A DNA stretch of 24,796 bases from JBECKR01 sp040235415 (GCA_040235415.1 JBECKR010000088.1:1-24796), one strand, 5' to 3'. Positions 15,189-23,109 are shown, counted from the stretch's first letter. Translations and numbers: made by a program. The notes: generated by a model not told the origin, from the letters alone.

Positions 15189-15615
15189 GCCGGGCGAGGT
15201 GAGCTCGAGGCCTTCGGCAGGGTGCAGTTATCGCGGGTCGGGCCGGTTCCAGGGTGCAGTTATCGCGGGGGTCGCCGGCCGACCGGGGCGGAAATCGTGC
15301 TCCGGGGCCGCCGCAGGGTGCGTTTATGGGGCAGGATTCGGGGTCCTGGAGCGCCCGGTGCCCTTCTGTGCCGGTTGCACCGATCGCCGGAAGTCCCTGA
15401 AACGCCGCCGCTTAACCCCAGGTGAAGGGGTCCGCGCCTGCCGTGAGGCCCGCGTTTTCGGGGCCAGAACCGCCCCTTGCATGCCCCATCCGGCCCCCGA
15501 CCGCCGCCAAAATGCCGCTTCTTTGGCCGATTGTGTGCCGCATGTCGTGGTTCCATCCAAAAGCGATATGCGGTATACGTTCGGCTTAGCCTATTTCCCT
15601 TATCGCAGGTGCGCC
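15189..15615. other. 427-bp non-coding region with phased repeats and a promoter area
   Basis: The left part holds three CAGGGTGC-type repeats, annotated separately. The middle (15330-15560) is GC-rich and has no convincing protein in any frame; the frame that runs through it into the DUF4236 gene looks like a shadow. The last 60 bp (15556-15615) turn AT-richer, with GATATGCGGTATACG near 15565, which is a plausible promoter for the DUF4236/channel pair. No terminator for the terminase operon is evident. Confidence 0.45.
15218..15331 (+). repeat. three phased CAGGGTGC[A]GTTAT repeats
   Basis: Two identical 20-bp copies (CAGGGTGCAGTTATCGCGGG) begin at 15218 and 15250. A third, diverged copy (CAGGGTGCGTTTATGGGGC) begins at 15313. 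The start-to-start distances are 32 and 63 bp, about three and six helical turns. They directly follow the terminase gene and mark the boundary between the phage-like block and the cargo. They could be recombinase or repressor sites. Confidence 0.65.
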
Positions 15616-16794
15616 ATGGGCTTTCGCTTCCAGCGGCGGCTGCGCATTGCACCGGGCCTCCGGGTGAACGTAAGCAAATCCGGGCTCGGCTTGTCTCTCG
15701 GTCCCCGCGGTAGCTCGTTGTCCGTGGGACCGCGCGGAGCCTATTCCAACGTAGGCATTCCGGGGACGGGGATTGCGTTCCGGCAGAAGCTCGGATCGGC
15801 CCCGCCACGTCGCTCGGGTACGCGGACGGAAGTCCTCACCGCGGAGATCGACTTCGATCCCGACTCTGGCAAGCTCGTTCTTCGACGCCCGGATGGCACG
15901 GCGCTGACGTCGCGTGAGGAGCGAGCGCTGAGGAGTCAGAATCGCGACGAGATCCTGCAACTAGCCCAGGAGCGGTGCGCGGAGATCAATCGAGAGCTTG
16001 ACGGCCACCTCGCCGTGTACCGGAAGACTCCTTCTCCACGTCGCAAGGAGACGTTCCAGCGAATCCCATTCGACCAGGAGGAACCGTCCCCAGACCGCGT
16101 GACGATCCTCGACCGCCTGATGAGGAGCCGGCGCGAGCGCAAGGAGCGAGACTACCGCGAGCGCCTCGAGCGGTGGTCCGAAGCGAAGGCGGAACACGAA
16201 AAGCATGAAGACCGTCGGGAGTACTTGTTCGCAACTGGGCGGTTCCAAGATGTCGATGCGATGGCGGAGTACCTCGAGTCCCGACTCGCCGGAATCGAAT
16301 GGCCGGGTGAGACGATTGTGAACTTCGACCTGGAGAACGCCGGTCGCGTTGCCATGTTCGACATCGACTTGCCCGAGATCGAGAACTTCCCACGAAAGCG
16401 TGCCGGGATCGCAGCTTCCGGATGGAAGCTGAACTACAAGAAACTCAGCGACAAGCAACTGCGGGATGCCTACGCGAGCCACATCCACGGTATCGCGTTC
16501 CGGGTTGTAGGAGAAACGTTCCTGGCACTCCCCAAGAGCGAGTGCGTGCTCGTCTCTGGCTACTCCCAGCGTCTAGATTCCGCGACGGGACAGACGCGGG
16601 ATGAATACCTTTACTCCGTCATCGTCGAGCGGGCCGCCTGGGAGGAGATCGCGTTCGACCACCTCGCCGACCTGGAGCCCGTCGCGGCGTTCGAGCGGTT
16701 TCACCTTCGGCGGTCCATGAAGCGAGGGTACCTGGAGCCGATCGAGCCGTTCGCGGCTGATGACGCCCTGGACAAGGCGTGCGGGGAGACCTAA
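15616..16794 (+). CDS. DUF4236 protein with long charged C-terminal region
   Basis: The first roughly 55 residues of this 392-aa protein are the DUF4236 motif (MGFRFQRRLRIAPGLRVNVSK, then SGLGLSLGPRGSSLSVGPRG), a glycine-rich beta domain of unknown role. The middle (about residues 110-205) is highly charged and likely a coiled coil. The C-terminal part (about 215-390) is mixed alpha/beta without a family I can name. ATG 15616 is chosen because the DUF4236 domain starts at the Met in all proteins I know. The next gene begins 3 bp after the stop, so the pair is an operon. It may sit at the membrane with the K+ channel, but that is inference. Confidence 0.75.
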   Translation: MGFRFQRRLRIAPGLRVNVSKSGLGLSLGPRGSSLSVGPRGAYSNVGIPGTGIAFRQKLGSAPPRRSGTRTEVLTAEIDFDPDSGKLVLRRPDGTALTSREERALRSQNRDEILQLAQERCAEINRELDGHLAVYRKTPSPRRKETFQRIPFDQEEPSPDRVTILDRLMRSRRERKERDYRERLERWSEAKAEHEKHEDRREYLFATGRFQDVDAMAEYLESRLAGIEWPGETIVNFDLENAGRVAMFDIDLPEIENFPRKRAGIAASGWKLNYKKLSDKQLRDAYASHIHGIAFRVVGETFLALPKSECVLVSGYSQRLDSATGQTRDEYLYSVIVERAAWEEIAFDHLADLEPVAAFERFHLRRSMKRGYLEPIEPFAADDALDKACGET

Positions 16795-16797
16795 GAG

Positions 16798-17520
16798 GTG
16801 GCTGAGTCGATCGAGGCGAGGCGGCCGCAAGCCGCGTACCAGCTCTTCATGCTTGCCTTGTGCGTCATCGTCCTCGCGATGCTCGTGGTGGAGACGTTCG
16901 TCTCGCTCGACGAAGGAACCCGGCAGATCTTCCGGATCACGGACACGGCGATCTGCTTCGCCTTCATCGCGGACTTCGCTAGGAGTCTCTACCTTGCGGA
17001 TCGAAGGGCGGCCTACTTCGTCCGCTGGGGGTGGTTGGACCTCCTCTCGAGCATTCCGCTGGTTGGCGTGCTGCGCTGGGGAAGGCTCGCCCGGGTCGCG
17101 CGCATCATTCGAGTACTGCGTGGGGTCCGAGCGACGCGGTTCATCACGGGGTCCATCCTGGAACATCGGGCGCGGAGTACGTTCCTCGTCACAATCCTCC
17201 TCGCGTTGCTCTTTTTGATCTTCGGGAGCGTAGCCGTCCTTCGATTCGAGGCGGGATACGACTCCAGCATCCGAACCGGCGCCGATGCGCTTTGGTGGGG
17301 ATTCGTCACGATGACGACCGTTGGATACGGGGATGTCTATCCCGTGAGCCCCGAAGGTCGCGTCGTGGCTGCGTTGCTGATGATCGTCGGAGTCGGGCTT
17401 TTCGGTACGTTCACTGCCTTTGTCGCCTCCTGGTTTGTTAGCGAACCGGAGGCGGAGGTGTCGGAGCGCTTAAGTCGAATCGAAGACGAACTTGCCCGGA
17501 TCTGTAAGAAGCTCGACTAA
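16798..17520 (+). CDS. voltage-gated potassium channel, six-TM
   Basis: The 240-aa protein has the full Kv layout: S1-S3 hydrophobic segments in the first 85 residues, then an S4 voltage sensor with arginines at every third position (R93, R96, R99, R102, R105, R108, R111). S5 and S6 flank the pore helix with selectivity filter TTVGYGD (173-179). A short cytoplasmic tail (SERLSRIEDELARICKKLD) could form a coiled coil. It conducts K+ across the inner membrane upon depolarisation. GTG 16798 has GGGGAG about 10 nt and AGAG 2 nt upstream. It is translated with the DUF4236 gene ending 3 bp before. It lacks an RCK/TrkA domain. It could be a stress channel or the effector of a two-gene system. Confidence 0.9.
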   Translation: MAESIEARRPQAAYQLFMLALCVIVLAMLVVETFVSLDEGTRQIFRITDTAICFAFIADFARSLYLADRRAAYFVRWGWLDLLSSIPLVGVLRWGRLARVARIIRVLRGVRATRFITGSILEHRARSTFLVTILLALLFLIFGSVAVLRFEAGYDSSIRTGADALWWGFVTMTTVGYGDVYPVSPEGRVVAALLMIVGVGLFGTFTAFVASWFVSEPEAEVSERLSRIEDELARICKKLD

Positions 17521-17734
17521 CCGTAGGCGGGTTAAACGGCTCTCGGCGAAACGGTGGATTCATTGGCACGTTGTTCGCTAGCACTGCTTAATCCGGCTAG
17601 ACGTTCGTCTCGAGAACCGTTTTCAGGCGCCCGATCTTGATATCGTTTGTCATGTGGCTGACGGTATCGGATCCGACCGGAAGGGGCACTTTGAGGTCTT
17701 GATGAAAGCGAGGAGACTCGAAGTGGAAGCAGCG

Positions 17735-18460
17735 ATGTCGAAGGCGATTCGCTGGATCTCAAGTATCGCAGCTCTCGCGCTGTTCGCCGGTGTCGTCACG
17801 CTGTTCTCGCCGACGGCCACGGGTGCGGACGAACCCGAGCTCGTTGTGGCGATCCGCCCGGTTCAGCTACAGACGAACACCAAGTTGTTCTCCTACCCGG
17901 TCGAGGCCCAACGAGGAGAGGTCTGGCAGGTCGTCAGGCGGACCAAGAAGAAGTTGATCCTGACGTTCGGCCCTGATGATCCTCGTGGAAAAAGGTGGTC
18001 TCAGATGGGTAGCCAAAAGCTTCCAACCTACGGGATCGACGCGGCCGAGTTCTCTGCGGCATTCGTTTCAGAGGACGCCTGGCCGGCTGCGCGGAAGAAG
18101 CTGGCTCGGGAGTTGCGAGGGTCGCTTCCGGATATGCAACTTGCCGACCTAGAGCGTCTCATCGAGGGGAAGGTGTGGCCCGGGATGACCCAGAAGGCGG
18201 CTGAGGTAGCGGTCGGGACCCGAGTGCTACGGAAGGAGAAAAAACAGACGAAGGATGGAGTTACCGAGAGGTGGCAGGTAGGCGCATTCTCTCTCGGCAT
18301 CGTCGCCCGGTCCACAGCCGAGGAATATGTAGACGAGTCAGTATGGCTCGGACGACCCCAGGACACTCTGGACGAGCGAGGTGATCGCCGGTTGGACAGA
18401 TCGGTCCGGATGATCCTGGTGTTCAAAGATGGCGTCCTAACCGAGGTTACGGAACGGTGA
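17735..18460 (+). CDS. secreted hypothetical protein
   Basis: The 241-aa product starts with a typical Sec signal: MSKAIRW, a hydrophobic core (ISSIAALALFAGVVTLF) and a likely cleavage after PTATGA. The mature part is a mix of charged and hydrophobic residues with GEVWQVVRRTKKKLILTFGP and a WPGMTQKAAEVAVG stretch that recalls small outer-membrane-assembly (SmpA/OmlA-type) motifs. I cannot assign it with confidence. ATG 17735 is chosen for its signal peptide and GGAAG 6 nt upstream; ATG 17702 with GAGG is an alternative. The gap before it (17521-17734) has no clear gene. Confidence 0.6.
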   Translation: MSKAIRWISSIAALALFAGVVTLFSPTATGADEPELVVAIRPVQLQTNTKLFSYPVEAQRGEVWQVVRRTKKKLILTFGPDDPRGKRWSQMGSQKLPTYGIDAAEFSAAFVSEDAWPAARKKLARELRGSLPDMQLADLERLIEGKVWPGMTQKAAEVAVGTRVLRKEKKQTKDGVTERWQVGAFSLGIVARSTAEEYVDESVWLGRPQDTLDERGDRRLDRSVRMILVFKDGVLTEVTER

Positions 18461-18502
18461 CTAATCTTGGGCTCTCTCCCCGCTCGACACAAGGCGAGGT
18501 GC

Positions 18503-18729
18503 TGTGATCCTCCCCGAGATTCTGTCCGGCAGCTGACCGAAAGCTGGCAGGGGGAATTCGCCCCTCCGGGATCAGCAATCGCGGGCGCCCGGCCAATACC
18601 AAGATAGACGAGCAGGGGCAGAGAGGCGCATGCTGGGCTTCGACGAAACAGGGTGAATCGCGATCGCGACATTCGGTGCTCGAAGGGGTTCCCGTACGGG
18701 GAGAACGAAACAATTCGCTGGAGGACTAC
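18503..18729 (-). mobile_element. IS-derived miniature element (copy 2)
   Basis: From the plus-strand left edge it holds TGTGATCCTCCCCGAGATT (right end) and GTCCGGCAGCTGACCGAAA. On the minus strand it then carries a short transposase start (MRLSAPARLSWYWPG) and the leader of the full IS, ending CAATTCGCTGGAGGACTACG at 18729. The two ends are imperfect inverted repeats (12 of 19 positions agree by eye). The transposase body is deleted, so this is a non-autonomous unit. Its GGAG lies about 10 nt before the ATG at 18735. Confidence 0.7.
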
Positions 18730-18734
18730 GGTAG

Positions 18735-19571
18735 ATGACGAAGCTCCCGAAGAAGGTACAGTCCCGGATCATGGCCGGGCTCAAGAAGTACCAGAAGGTC
18801 CTCGAGGCCGCGAAGGCCCGTGATATCAACGAGTCCGACACGGTGGTGATCGTGACGGACTTCATGAGCGAGGTTCTCGGCTTCGACAAGTACAGCGAGA
18901 TCACGACGGAGTATTCGATCCGAGGAACGTTCTGCGACCTCGCGGTGAAGATCGGCGGAGCTATCCAGTACCTCATCGAGGTCAAGGCGATCGGCGCTGC
19001 CCTGAAGGAGCATCACCTTCGCCAGGCGATCAACTATGCCGCCAATAACGGCGTAGAATGGGTGGCACTTACGAATGGCGTGATCTGGCAGGCCTACCGC
19101 ATGCGCTTCGAACAGCCGATCCGCTACGACCTGGTCCTCGACCTCGACCTGCTCTCGACGTCGAATCGCGACCGCGAGCTGGTCGAACGGCTCTTCCTGC
19201 TCAGCAAGGAAGGGCTCGCGAAATCCGCGATCGCGGCCTACGAGGAGGAGCGGGCGGCGTGCAGTTCGTTCATCATCGGGGCGGTGCTTCAAAGCGATCC
19301 ACTGATCGCAGCTCTCCGCCGAGAACTCCGGCGACTTTCCCCGGGTACCCGGATCGATGCCGATCAGCTGCGGCAGGTTCTCGTGGAGGAGGTCATCAAG
19401 CGCGACGTCGTCCAAAGCGAGGAGGCTAAGTCGGCAGCGAGCGTCGTGCGGCGCGCAAGCTCGAGGACTCGGAGGCTTCGTCGATCGAAGTCAGATGCGG
19501 AATCCGGCAGCGGCGTCCCGGACGAACAGGTCACGGCGAGTCCCGCCGCCGCGGAGTCGCAGGAGTCATGA
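18735..19571 (+). CDS. solo HsdR N-terminal-like PD-(D/E)XK protein
   Basis: The 278-aa product shows the type I restriction HsdR_N pattern: TEYSIRGTFCDLAV with Asp68, then YLIEVKAIG with Glu82 and Lys84. A QAINYAANNGVEWVALTNGVIWQAYR block at about 97-122 is typical of this nuclease domain. A basic Ser/Arg-rich tail follows. The domain normally cleaves DNA as part of a SAM-dependent complex with HsdM and HsdS, but here no helicase, HsdM or HsdS is present. Stand-alone HsdR_N proteins exist in many genomes and may act as nucleases or regulators. ATG 18735 lies 6 bp after the miniature element that probably supplies its ribosome-binding site. Confidence 0.78.
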   Translation: MTKLPKKVQSRIMAGLKKYQKVLEAAKARDINESDTVVIVTDFMSEVLGFDKYSEITTEYSIRGTFCDLAVKIGGAIQYLIEVKAIGAALKEHHLRQAINYAANNGVEWVALTNGVIWQAYRMRFEQPIRYDLVLDLDLLSTSNRDRELVERLFLLSKEGLAKSAIAAYEEERAACSSFIIGAVLQSDPLIAALRRELRRLSPGTRIDADQLRQVLVEEVIKRDVVQSEEAKSAASVVRRASSRTRRLRRSKSDAESGSGVPDEQVTASPAAAESQES

Positions 19572-19623
19572 TGCCCGGACCCGCGGACCCAATTGAGAAC
19601 TTGATCGAGTCGGAGGTGAGCCG

Positions 19624-19806
19624 GTGACATTAAGGCCGTGTCACGAATGCGGGAAGGAGATCTCCACGGGCGCGACGCGATGTCCGCATTGCGGAGCCAT
19701 GAAGCGAGGTCCTACTCGGGGCGCCAGGTGGGGGCTCTGGATCATCGGGATCATCCTTGGCCTCGGTCTACTCGGGATGATTATCGATGCCATTGTCAAT
19801 GGCTGA
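19624..19806 (+). CDS. zinc-ribbon membrane peptide
   Basis: The 60-aa product has a four-Cys zinc ribbon (CHECGKEI and CPHCG; Cys 6, 9, 20, 23), a basic linker and one C-terminal transmembrane helix (about residues 36-57: WGLWIIGIILGLGLLGMII). GTG 19624 has GGAGG 7 nt upstream. Such small zinc-ribbon anchors are frequent and poorly characterised; they may bind a partner at the membrane. It stands 52 bp after the HsdR_N-like gene, in the same IS-bounded cassette. Confidence 0.72.
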   Translation: MTLRPCHECGKEISTGATRCPHCGAMKRGPTRGARWGLWIIGIILGLGLLGMIIDAIVNG

Positions 19807-19842
19807 CGGACAGTGATTCTGCCGAGGACGGTCCTCGACGTC

Positions 19843-19923
19843 ATGAGATCGGCGAAGAAACTCGCGCTCACCGCAACGAGCATTGTGGGCATCGTCGTCG
19901 CGATCGACGGCCCCGGCGCCTGA
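19843..19923 (+). CDS. possible 26-aa signal-peptide-like ORF, probably truncated
   Basis: ATG 19843 encodes MRSAKKLALTATSIVGIVVA and then IDGPGA before a TGA. This looks like the N-terminal signal or anchor of a longer protein cut off near the miniature element at 19932. No good ribosome-binding site is visible. It may be a gene remnant or chance. Confidence 0.25.
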   Translation: MRSAKKLALTATSIVGIVVAIDGPGA

Positions 19924-19931
19924 ATGCGGCC

Positions 19932-20157
19932 TGTGATCCTCCCCGAAACTCCGTTGGGGATCTGACCGAAGACTAGTAGAGGAATCGGCTTCACCACACC
20001 CGGCGGCGACGGATGCTCAGCCACTCCCGGGGTAGACGAGCAGGTGCCAAGCGGCGCATGCTGGGCTCCGACAAGACGAGGGGGGCCCGATCGTAACATT
20101 CGGTGATCGAGGAGGGTCCGGCACGGGAGCGCGAGACAATTCGGTAGAGTCGAGGAG
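19932..20157 (-). mobile_element. IS-derived miniature element (copy 3)
   Basis: The right end TGTGATCCTCCCCGAAACTCC and the segment GATCTGACCGAAG match copy 2. The minus strand then carries a transposase start (MRRLAPARLPREW) with the leader CACCGAATGTTACGATC shared with the full IS at 24059. The left end closes near 20157 with CAATTCGGTAGAGTCGAGGAGG. The structure is the same as copy 2, with the transposase body missing. Together with copy 2 it brackets the nuclease-like and zinc-ribbon genes in one orientation. Confidence 0.65.
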
Positions 20158-20261
20158 GGGCGCGGTGGCAACAGGCACGAGGAGTCGCTGTCGCCGGCAG
20201 CTTTCGCCCGGTGCCGGTGCCTCAGTTCGTGCCGTAGCTCCGTTTCCCCTCCCCGCTCATC

Positions 20262-20294
<33 letters not shown>

Positions 20295-20299
20295 TCGGA

Positions 20300-21628
20300 T
20301 CAGGTTCGGCCTGAAGGCATGCACGAGCGAGCAAGCGCCCGCGTGGGACTGATGAGCCCGAGCCGGTCGTAGATGTAGGAGGCAGGGTATCGGCACTCCC
20401 CGCGACCGCCCACACGGTGCTTGTGGACGAGCCAGCCGCGCACTCGGCACTGCAGAAACCGCTCCAGCTTCTTGTACGCGTTCCACCGCGTACCGTAGTT
20501 GAAGTAGTTCAGCCAGCCCCGCACCACGCGGTTGACGTCGGCCACCAGACTCTCCTCGCTTTGCCACGACATGTGATGACCCACCATCCTGCGTAGCTTG
20601 GCCTTGATCCGGCTCATGCTGGCCGCAGACGGGTAGACCGCCAGGTACGGCGTGCCGCTGCCAAAACGGTAGCGGATACCGAACCCGTACCCGAGGAACG
20701 CAAACGACTCACTCTGCGCATGGCAGACGCGCGTCTTGGCCTCATTCAGTTGCAGACCCATCCGCGTGAGGATGTCCCGGGCCTCGACAAGCGCCCCGGA
20801 GGCATCCTTCCGACACAAGATCACGAAGTCGTCGGCGTAGTTGACGATGCGGCTGCAATAACGACGATCATTGCCCCGCTTCGTCCACGCCTTCAGAAAC
20901 CGGCGCATGTAGATGTTCGCCAGCAAGGGAGACAGAACTCCCCCTTGGGGCGTGCCCCGGTTCCCGGTCCCTAGGTGCTTCGAGTTCCCCCTGTCGTCGC
21001 TCGCTTCGGCCGGGGCCTTCAGCCACATCTTGATCAGATGCAGCATCGCCCCGTCGCTCACCCGCCGAGCCACCGAGCGCAGCAGCGACGAGTGCGGGAT
21101 CGTGTCGAAGTACTTCGACAGGTCGGCATCGACCACCTCGATCCGACCGGCCTTCAGATTCTCGTGTACCGCACGCACGGCGTCCTGAGCAGACCGGCGC
21201 GGGCGGTAGCCGTAGGCATCGTCGGTGAAGTCGGCCTCGAAGATCGGCTCCAAGATCAACTTCACCGCTGCCTGTACGACCCGATCTCGCACGGTGGGAA
21301 TACCCAATGGGCGCTCCCCACCGTTCGCCTTGGGGATCATCACCCGCAGCACGGCATCGGGCCGGTACTGTTGCTCCTCGAGCTCACGTCGCAGTTCCGC
21401 GAGAAACCGCTCCCGGCCGTACTCCTCGATGTCCTCGAAGCTCGTCCCGTCCACGCCCGGCGCGCCACGGTTCGACCGGCTCAGCGCATAGGCGTACTGC
21501 AGGATGTCCGCTCGGTGCACTTTGTCGTACAGCGTGTAGAAGCGGTAGGTCGGCTCTCGCTTGGCCTTCAGGTATAGCTTTCGTTGCAGCGTCTGGATCC
21601 TCTCGGGCGTTGCTAGGCTCACAGCCAA
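20300..21628 (-). CDS. ltrA: group II intron reverse transcriptase/maturase
   Basis: The 442-aa RT shows blocks 1-7. IPKANGGERPLGIPTVRDRV is block 2, FDTIPHSSLL lies around the first Asp, TPQGGVLSPLLANIY is block 4, and YADDFVILC gives the catalytic YADD in block 5. The C-terminal maturase X/GIIM domain (YLAVYPSAASMSRIKAK, then RGWLNYFNYGTRWNAYKKLERFLQ) is present, and no endonuclease domain follows. This fits the no-En group II families. The start is TTG 21628 with GGAGG close upstream, or GTG 21622. The protein reverse-splices the intron RNA into DNA and copies it. Neither truncation nor a frameshift is seen, so mobility is possible. Confidence 0.92.
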   Translation of the reverse strand: MAVSLATPERIQTLQRKLYLKAKREPTYRFYTLYDKVHRADILQYAYALSRSNRGAPGVDGTSFEDIEEYGRERFLAELRRELEEQQYRPDAVLRVMIPKANGGERPLGIPTVRDRVVQAAVKLILEPIFEADFTDDAYGYRPRRSAQDAVRAVHENLKAGRIEVVDADLSKYFDTIPHSSLLRSVARRVSDGAMLHLIKMWLKAPAEASDDRGNSKHLGTGNRGTPQGGVLSPLLANIYMRRFLKAWTKRGNDRRYCSRIVNYADDFVILCRKDASGALVEARDILTRMGLQLNEAKTRVCHAQSESFAFLGYGFGIRYRFGSGTPYLAVYPSAASMSRIKAKLRRMVGHHMSWQSEESLVADVNRVVRGWLNYFNYGTRWNAYKKLERFLQCRVRGWLVHKHRVGGRGECRYPASYIYDRLGLISPTRALARSCMPSGRT

Positions 21629-22064
21629 TCGCCTCCCTCCCGTGCTGCTCCGTCCGCACCCTGAAACCAGGGCCCCTTCCCTCCACCAGAGTTACCCGGC
21701 TTCCTTGGTACTACAGGCCCCTCCGTCACCCGCACGGGCCAACCGCCCAACGCGGCTGTTTGGCCGGGCCGACCCGCCACCCGTGCGGGCTTCCCGTGTT
21801 GCCCGCTGTTCCTTGCTGGCATGCTGTCACCCACCACCCCGGCGAAGCAGGTCGGGTTCGTCGTCCAACTGCGCCCGACCCGTACCAGCCTTCCCCCCAC
21901 GCCAGGTAGGGTCGGCCTTCGCATCGTGTCTTTCGGGGCCGCCTCGGTGTTCACTCGTGTTACGGCCTGCCAGCTCGCAGACAACCCGAAGTTGCCTCCT
22001 TTCTCCCAGGCTTCGACCGCTTCGTCACCTCCACAGCCGCTGGGATAGCTACCCGGCCGGGACG

Positions 22065-22132
22065 ACCTTTACCGGGGCAGGACTTGCACCTGCTGGAACA
22101 ACGGACCTTCACGGCGCACGTGGCGGACTACA
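22065..22132 (-). mobile_element. IS-end-like segment overlapping the intron 5' region
   Basis: Minus-strand TGTAGTCCGCCACGTGCGCC starts at 22132 and continues GTGAAGGTCCGTTGTTCC, then AGCAGGTGCAAGTCCTG. This matches the plus-strand segments at 618 (GTAGTCCGCCAGG...CGTTGTTCCCGCAGGTGC) and 908. It is therefore a further copy of the right-end family, placed at or inside the intron's 5' boundary. The exact junction with the intron cannot be set from this sequence. Confidence 0.45.
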
Positions 22133-22206
22133 CCGCCCTCCGAATGCGCCCCGGTCCCGTCAGTTCCGGCCGATTCAATTAGGTGGCGTACTATACCTGC
22201 CGGGCG

Positions 22207-22225
22207 TTTTCCTCTACGAGGAAAA
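22207..22225. repeat. perfect 8-bp hairpin after the AbiE operon
   Basis: TTTTCCTC (22207-22214) and GAGGAAAA (22218-22225) are exact complements with a 3-nt loop, starting 9 bp beyond the AbiEii stop codon. The T- and A-tracts lie in the stem rather than flanking it, so it is not a standard intrinsic terminator. It could still pause transcription or protect the mRNA 3' end. Confidence 0.45.
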
Positions 22226-22233
22226 GGCTCCGA

Positions 22234-23109
22234 CTATCGGTCCGCGGGGACGAGCGACGCGACCTGTAGCCGCAGTTCGCCGATCACAGTGTCGAAGGTG
22301 GGCAGCCCGGGCACCAGCGGGTCGAGCCACTGATCCCAGGTCTTCTCGACGTAGACGAGCATGCGCTCCTGGAAGAAGTCGTCCGGCCCGGCGAAGGCGA
22401 CGCTGCGCACGGCGCACTTCTCCCTCAGGAAGGACGGGAAGTCGGAGAGGTCCATCCGATCGCTGTAGGTCCCCAGCACGCGCCAGAGGTCGTAGTAGTC
22501 GCGGGCGCGCGAGCGGCTCCAGCCCCGCTCTTCGAGCTTCTCAACGTGCTGCAGGATCGCGCGCAGCTTCTCCGCGGCGATCTCCTCCAAGGCGTAGACT
22601 CGGATCGCCGCTTCCAGCGGCTCGCCGTACTCGTGGATGACCTTTCGTGTCGGCACCGACTTGAGGATCTTTTCGTCCACAGCCGTCTCGATCATGACTC
22701 GCGTCTGCGGCTGCCTCTGCCAGGGGAAGCGCGCGCGGATCGTGAATGCCTCCTGGCCGCCCGGATGCGGGCCCTTCTCGGTGTAGCGCTCGCAGGCAAT
22801 CTCCACGGGGGCGTACTCGTCCAGCAGCTTCGCCGCGACACCGCAGGCATCCCGGACGGCGAGTTCCATCGCCTCGCCGATAGGCACGCCCTCCACGCCC
22901 GAGAAGTCCAGGTCCTCGGAGAAGCGGTAGTCGCCGAAGTAGCACTTCTTGAGCGCGGTCCCGCCCTTGAAGACGAGCGTCTCCCGGAGCGAATCGACCT
23001 GCCCGATGCCGGCCAGGACCCAGGAGAGCAGGTAGTCCCGCTCGAGAACCTCCCAAGGGAGACCGAGGCGCTTGCGGGCTTCCTGGAGTCGAGTGCGAAG
23101 CGGCTTCAT
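22234..23109 (-). CDS. abiEii: AbiEii toxin, nucleotidyltransferase
   Basis: The 291-aa protein carries the DUF1814 motifs: FKGGTALKKCYFGDYRFSEDLDFS (motif I, with the DxD in EDLDF), a central EEIAAEKLRAI and RARDYYDLWRVL. AbiEii-type enzymes are nucleotidyltransferases that block growth, in studied relatives by modifying tRNA or using GTP. The protein acts in the cytoplasm, where the AbiEi partner counters it through transcriptional repression (type IV TA). ATG 23109 overlaps the AbiEi stop (ATGA), so the two are co-translated. It looks complete. Confidence 0.9.
   Translation of the reverse strand: MKPLRTRLQEARKRLGLPWEVLERDYLLSWVLAGIGQVDSLRETLVFKGGTALKKCYFGDYRFSEDLDFSGVEGVPIGEAMELAVRDACGVAAKLLDEYAPVEIACERYTEKGPHPGGQEAFTIRARFPWQRQPQTRVMIETAVDEKILKSVPTRKVIHEYGEPLEAAIRVYALEEIAAEKLRAILQHVEKLEERGWSRSRARDYYDLWRVLGTYSDRMDLSDFPSFLREKCAVRSVAFAGPDDFFQERMLVYVEKTWDQWLDPLVPGLPTFDTVIGELRLQVASLVPADR

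Noticed and set aside
10776..19571. Restriction-modification pair formed by the methyltransferase and the HsdR_N-like protein
   Set aside because: They are about 7 kb apart in separate blocks, with different mobile boundaries and no HsdS, so there is no basis to join them.
20300..21628. Retron or diversity-generating retroelement
   Set aside because: The RT has a maturase domain and is followed by a group II domain V. No msr/msd or template/variable repeat pair is seen.
21561..22640. 359-aa plus-strand ORF across the intron 5' region and AbiEii
   Set aside because: It is antisense to the intron RNA and to abiEii, and is Arg/Ser/Pro-rich in the manner of a shadow frame.
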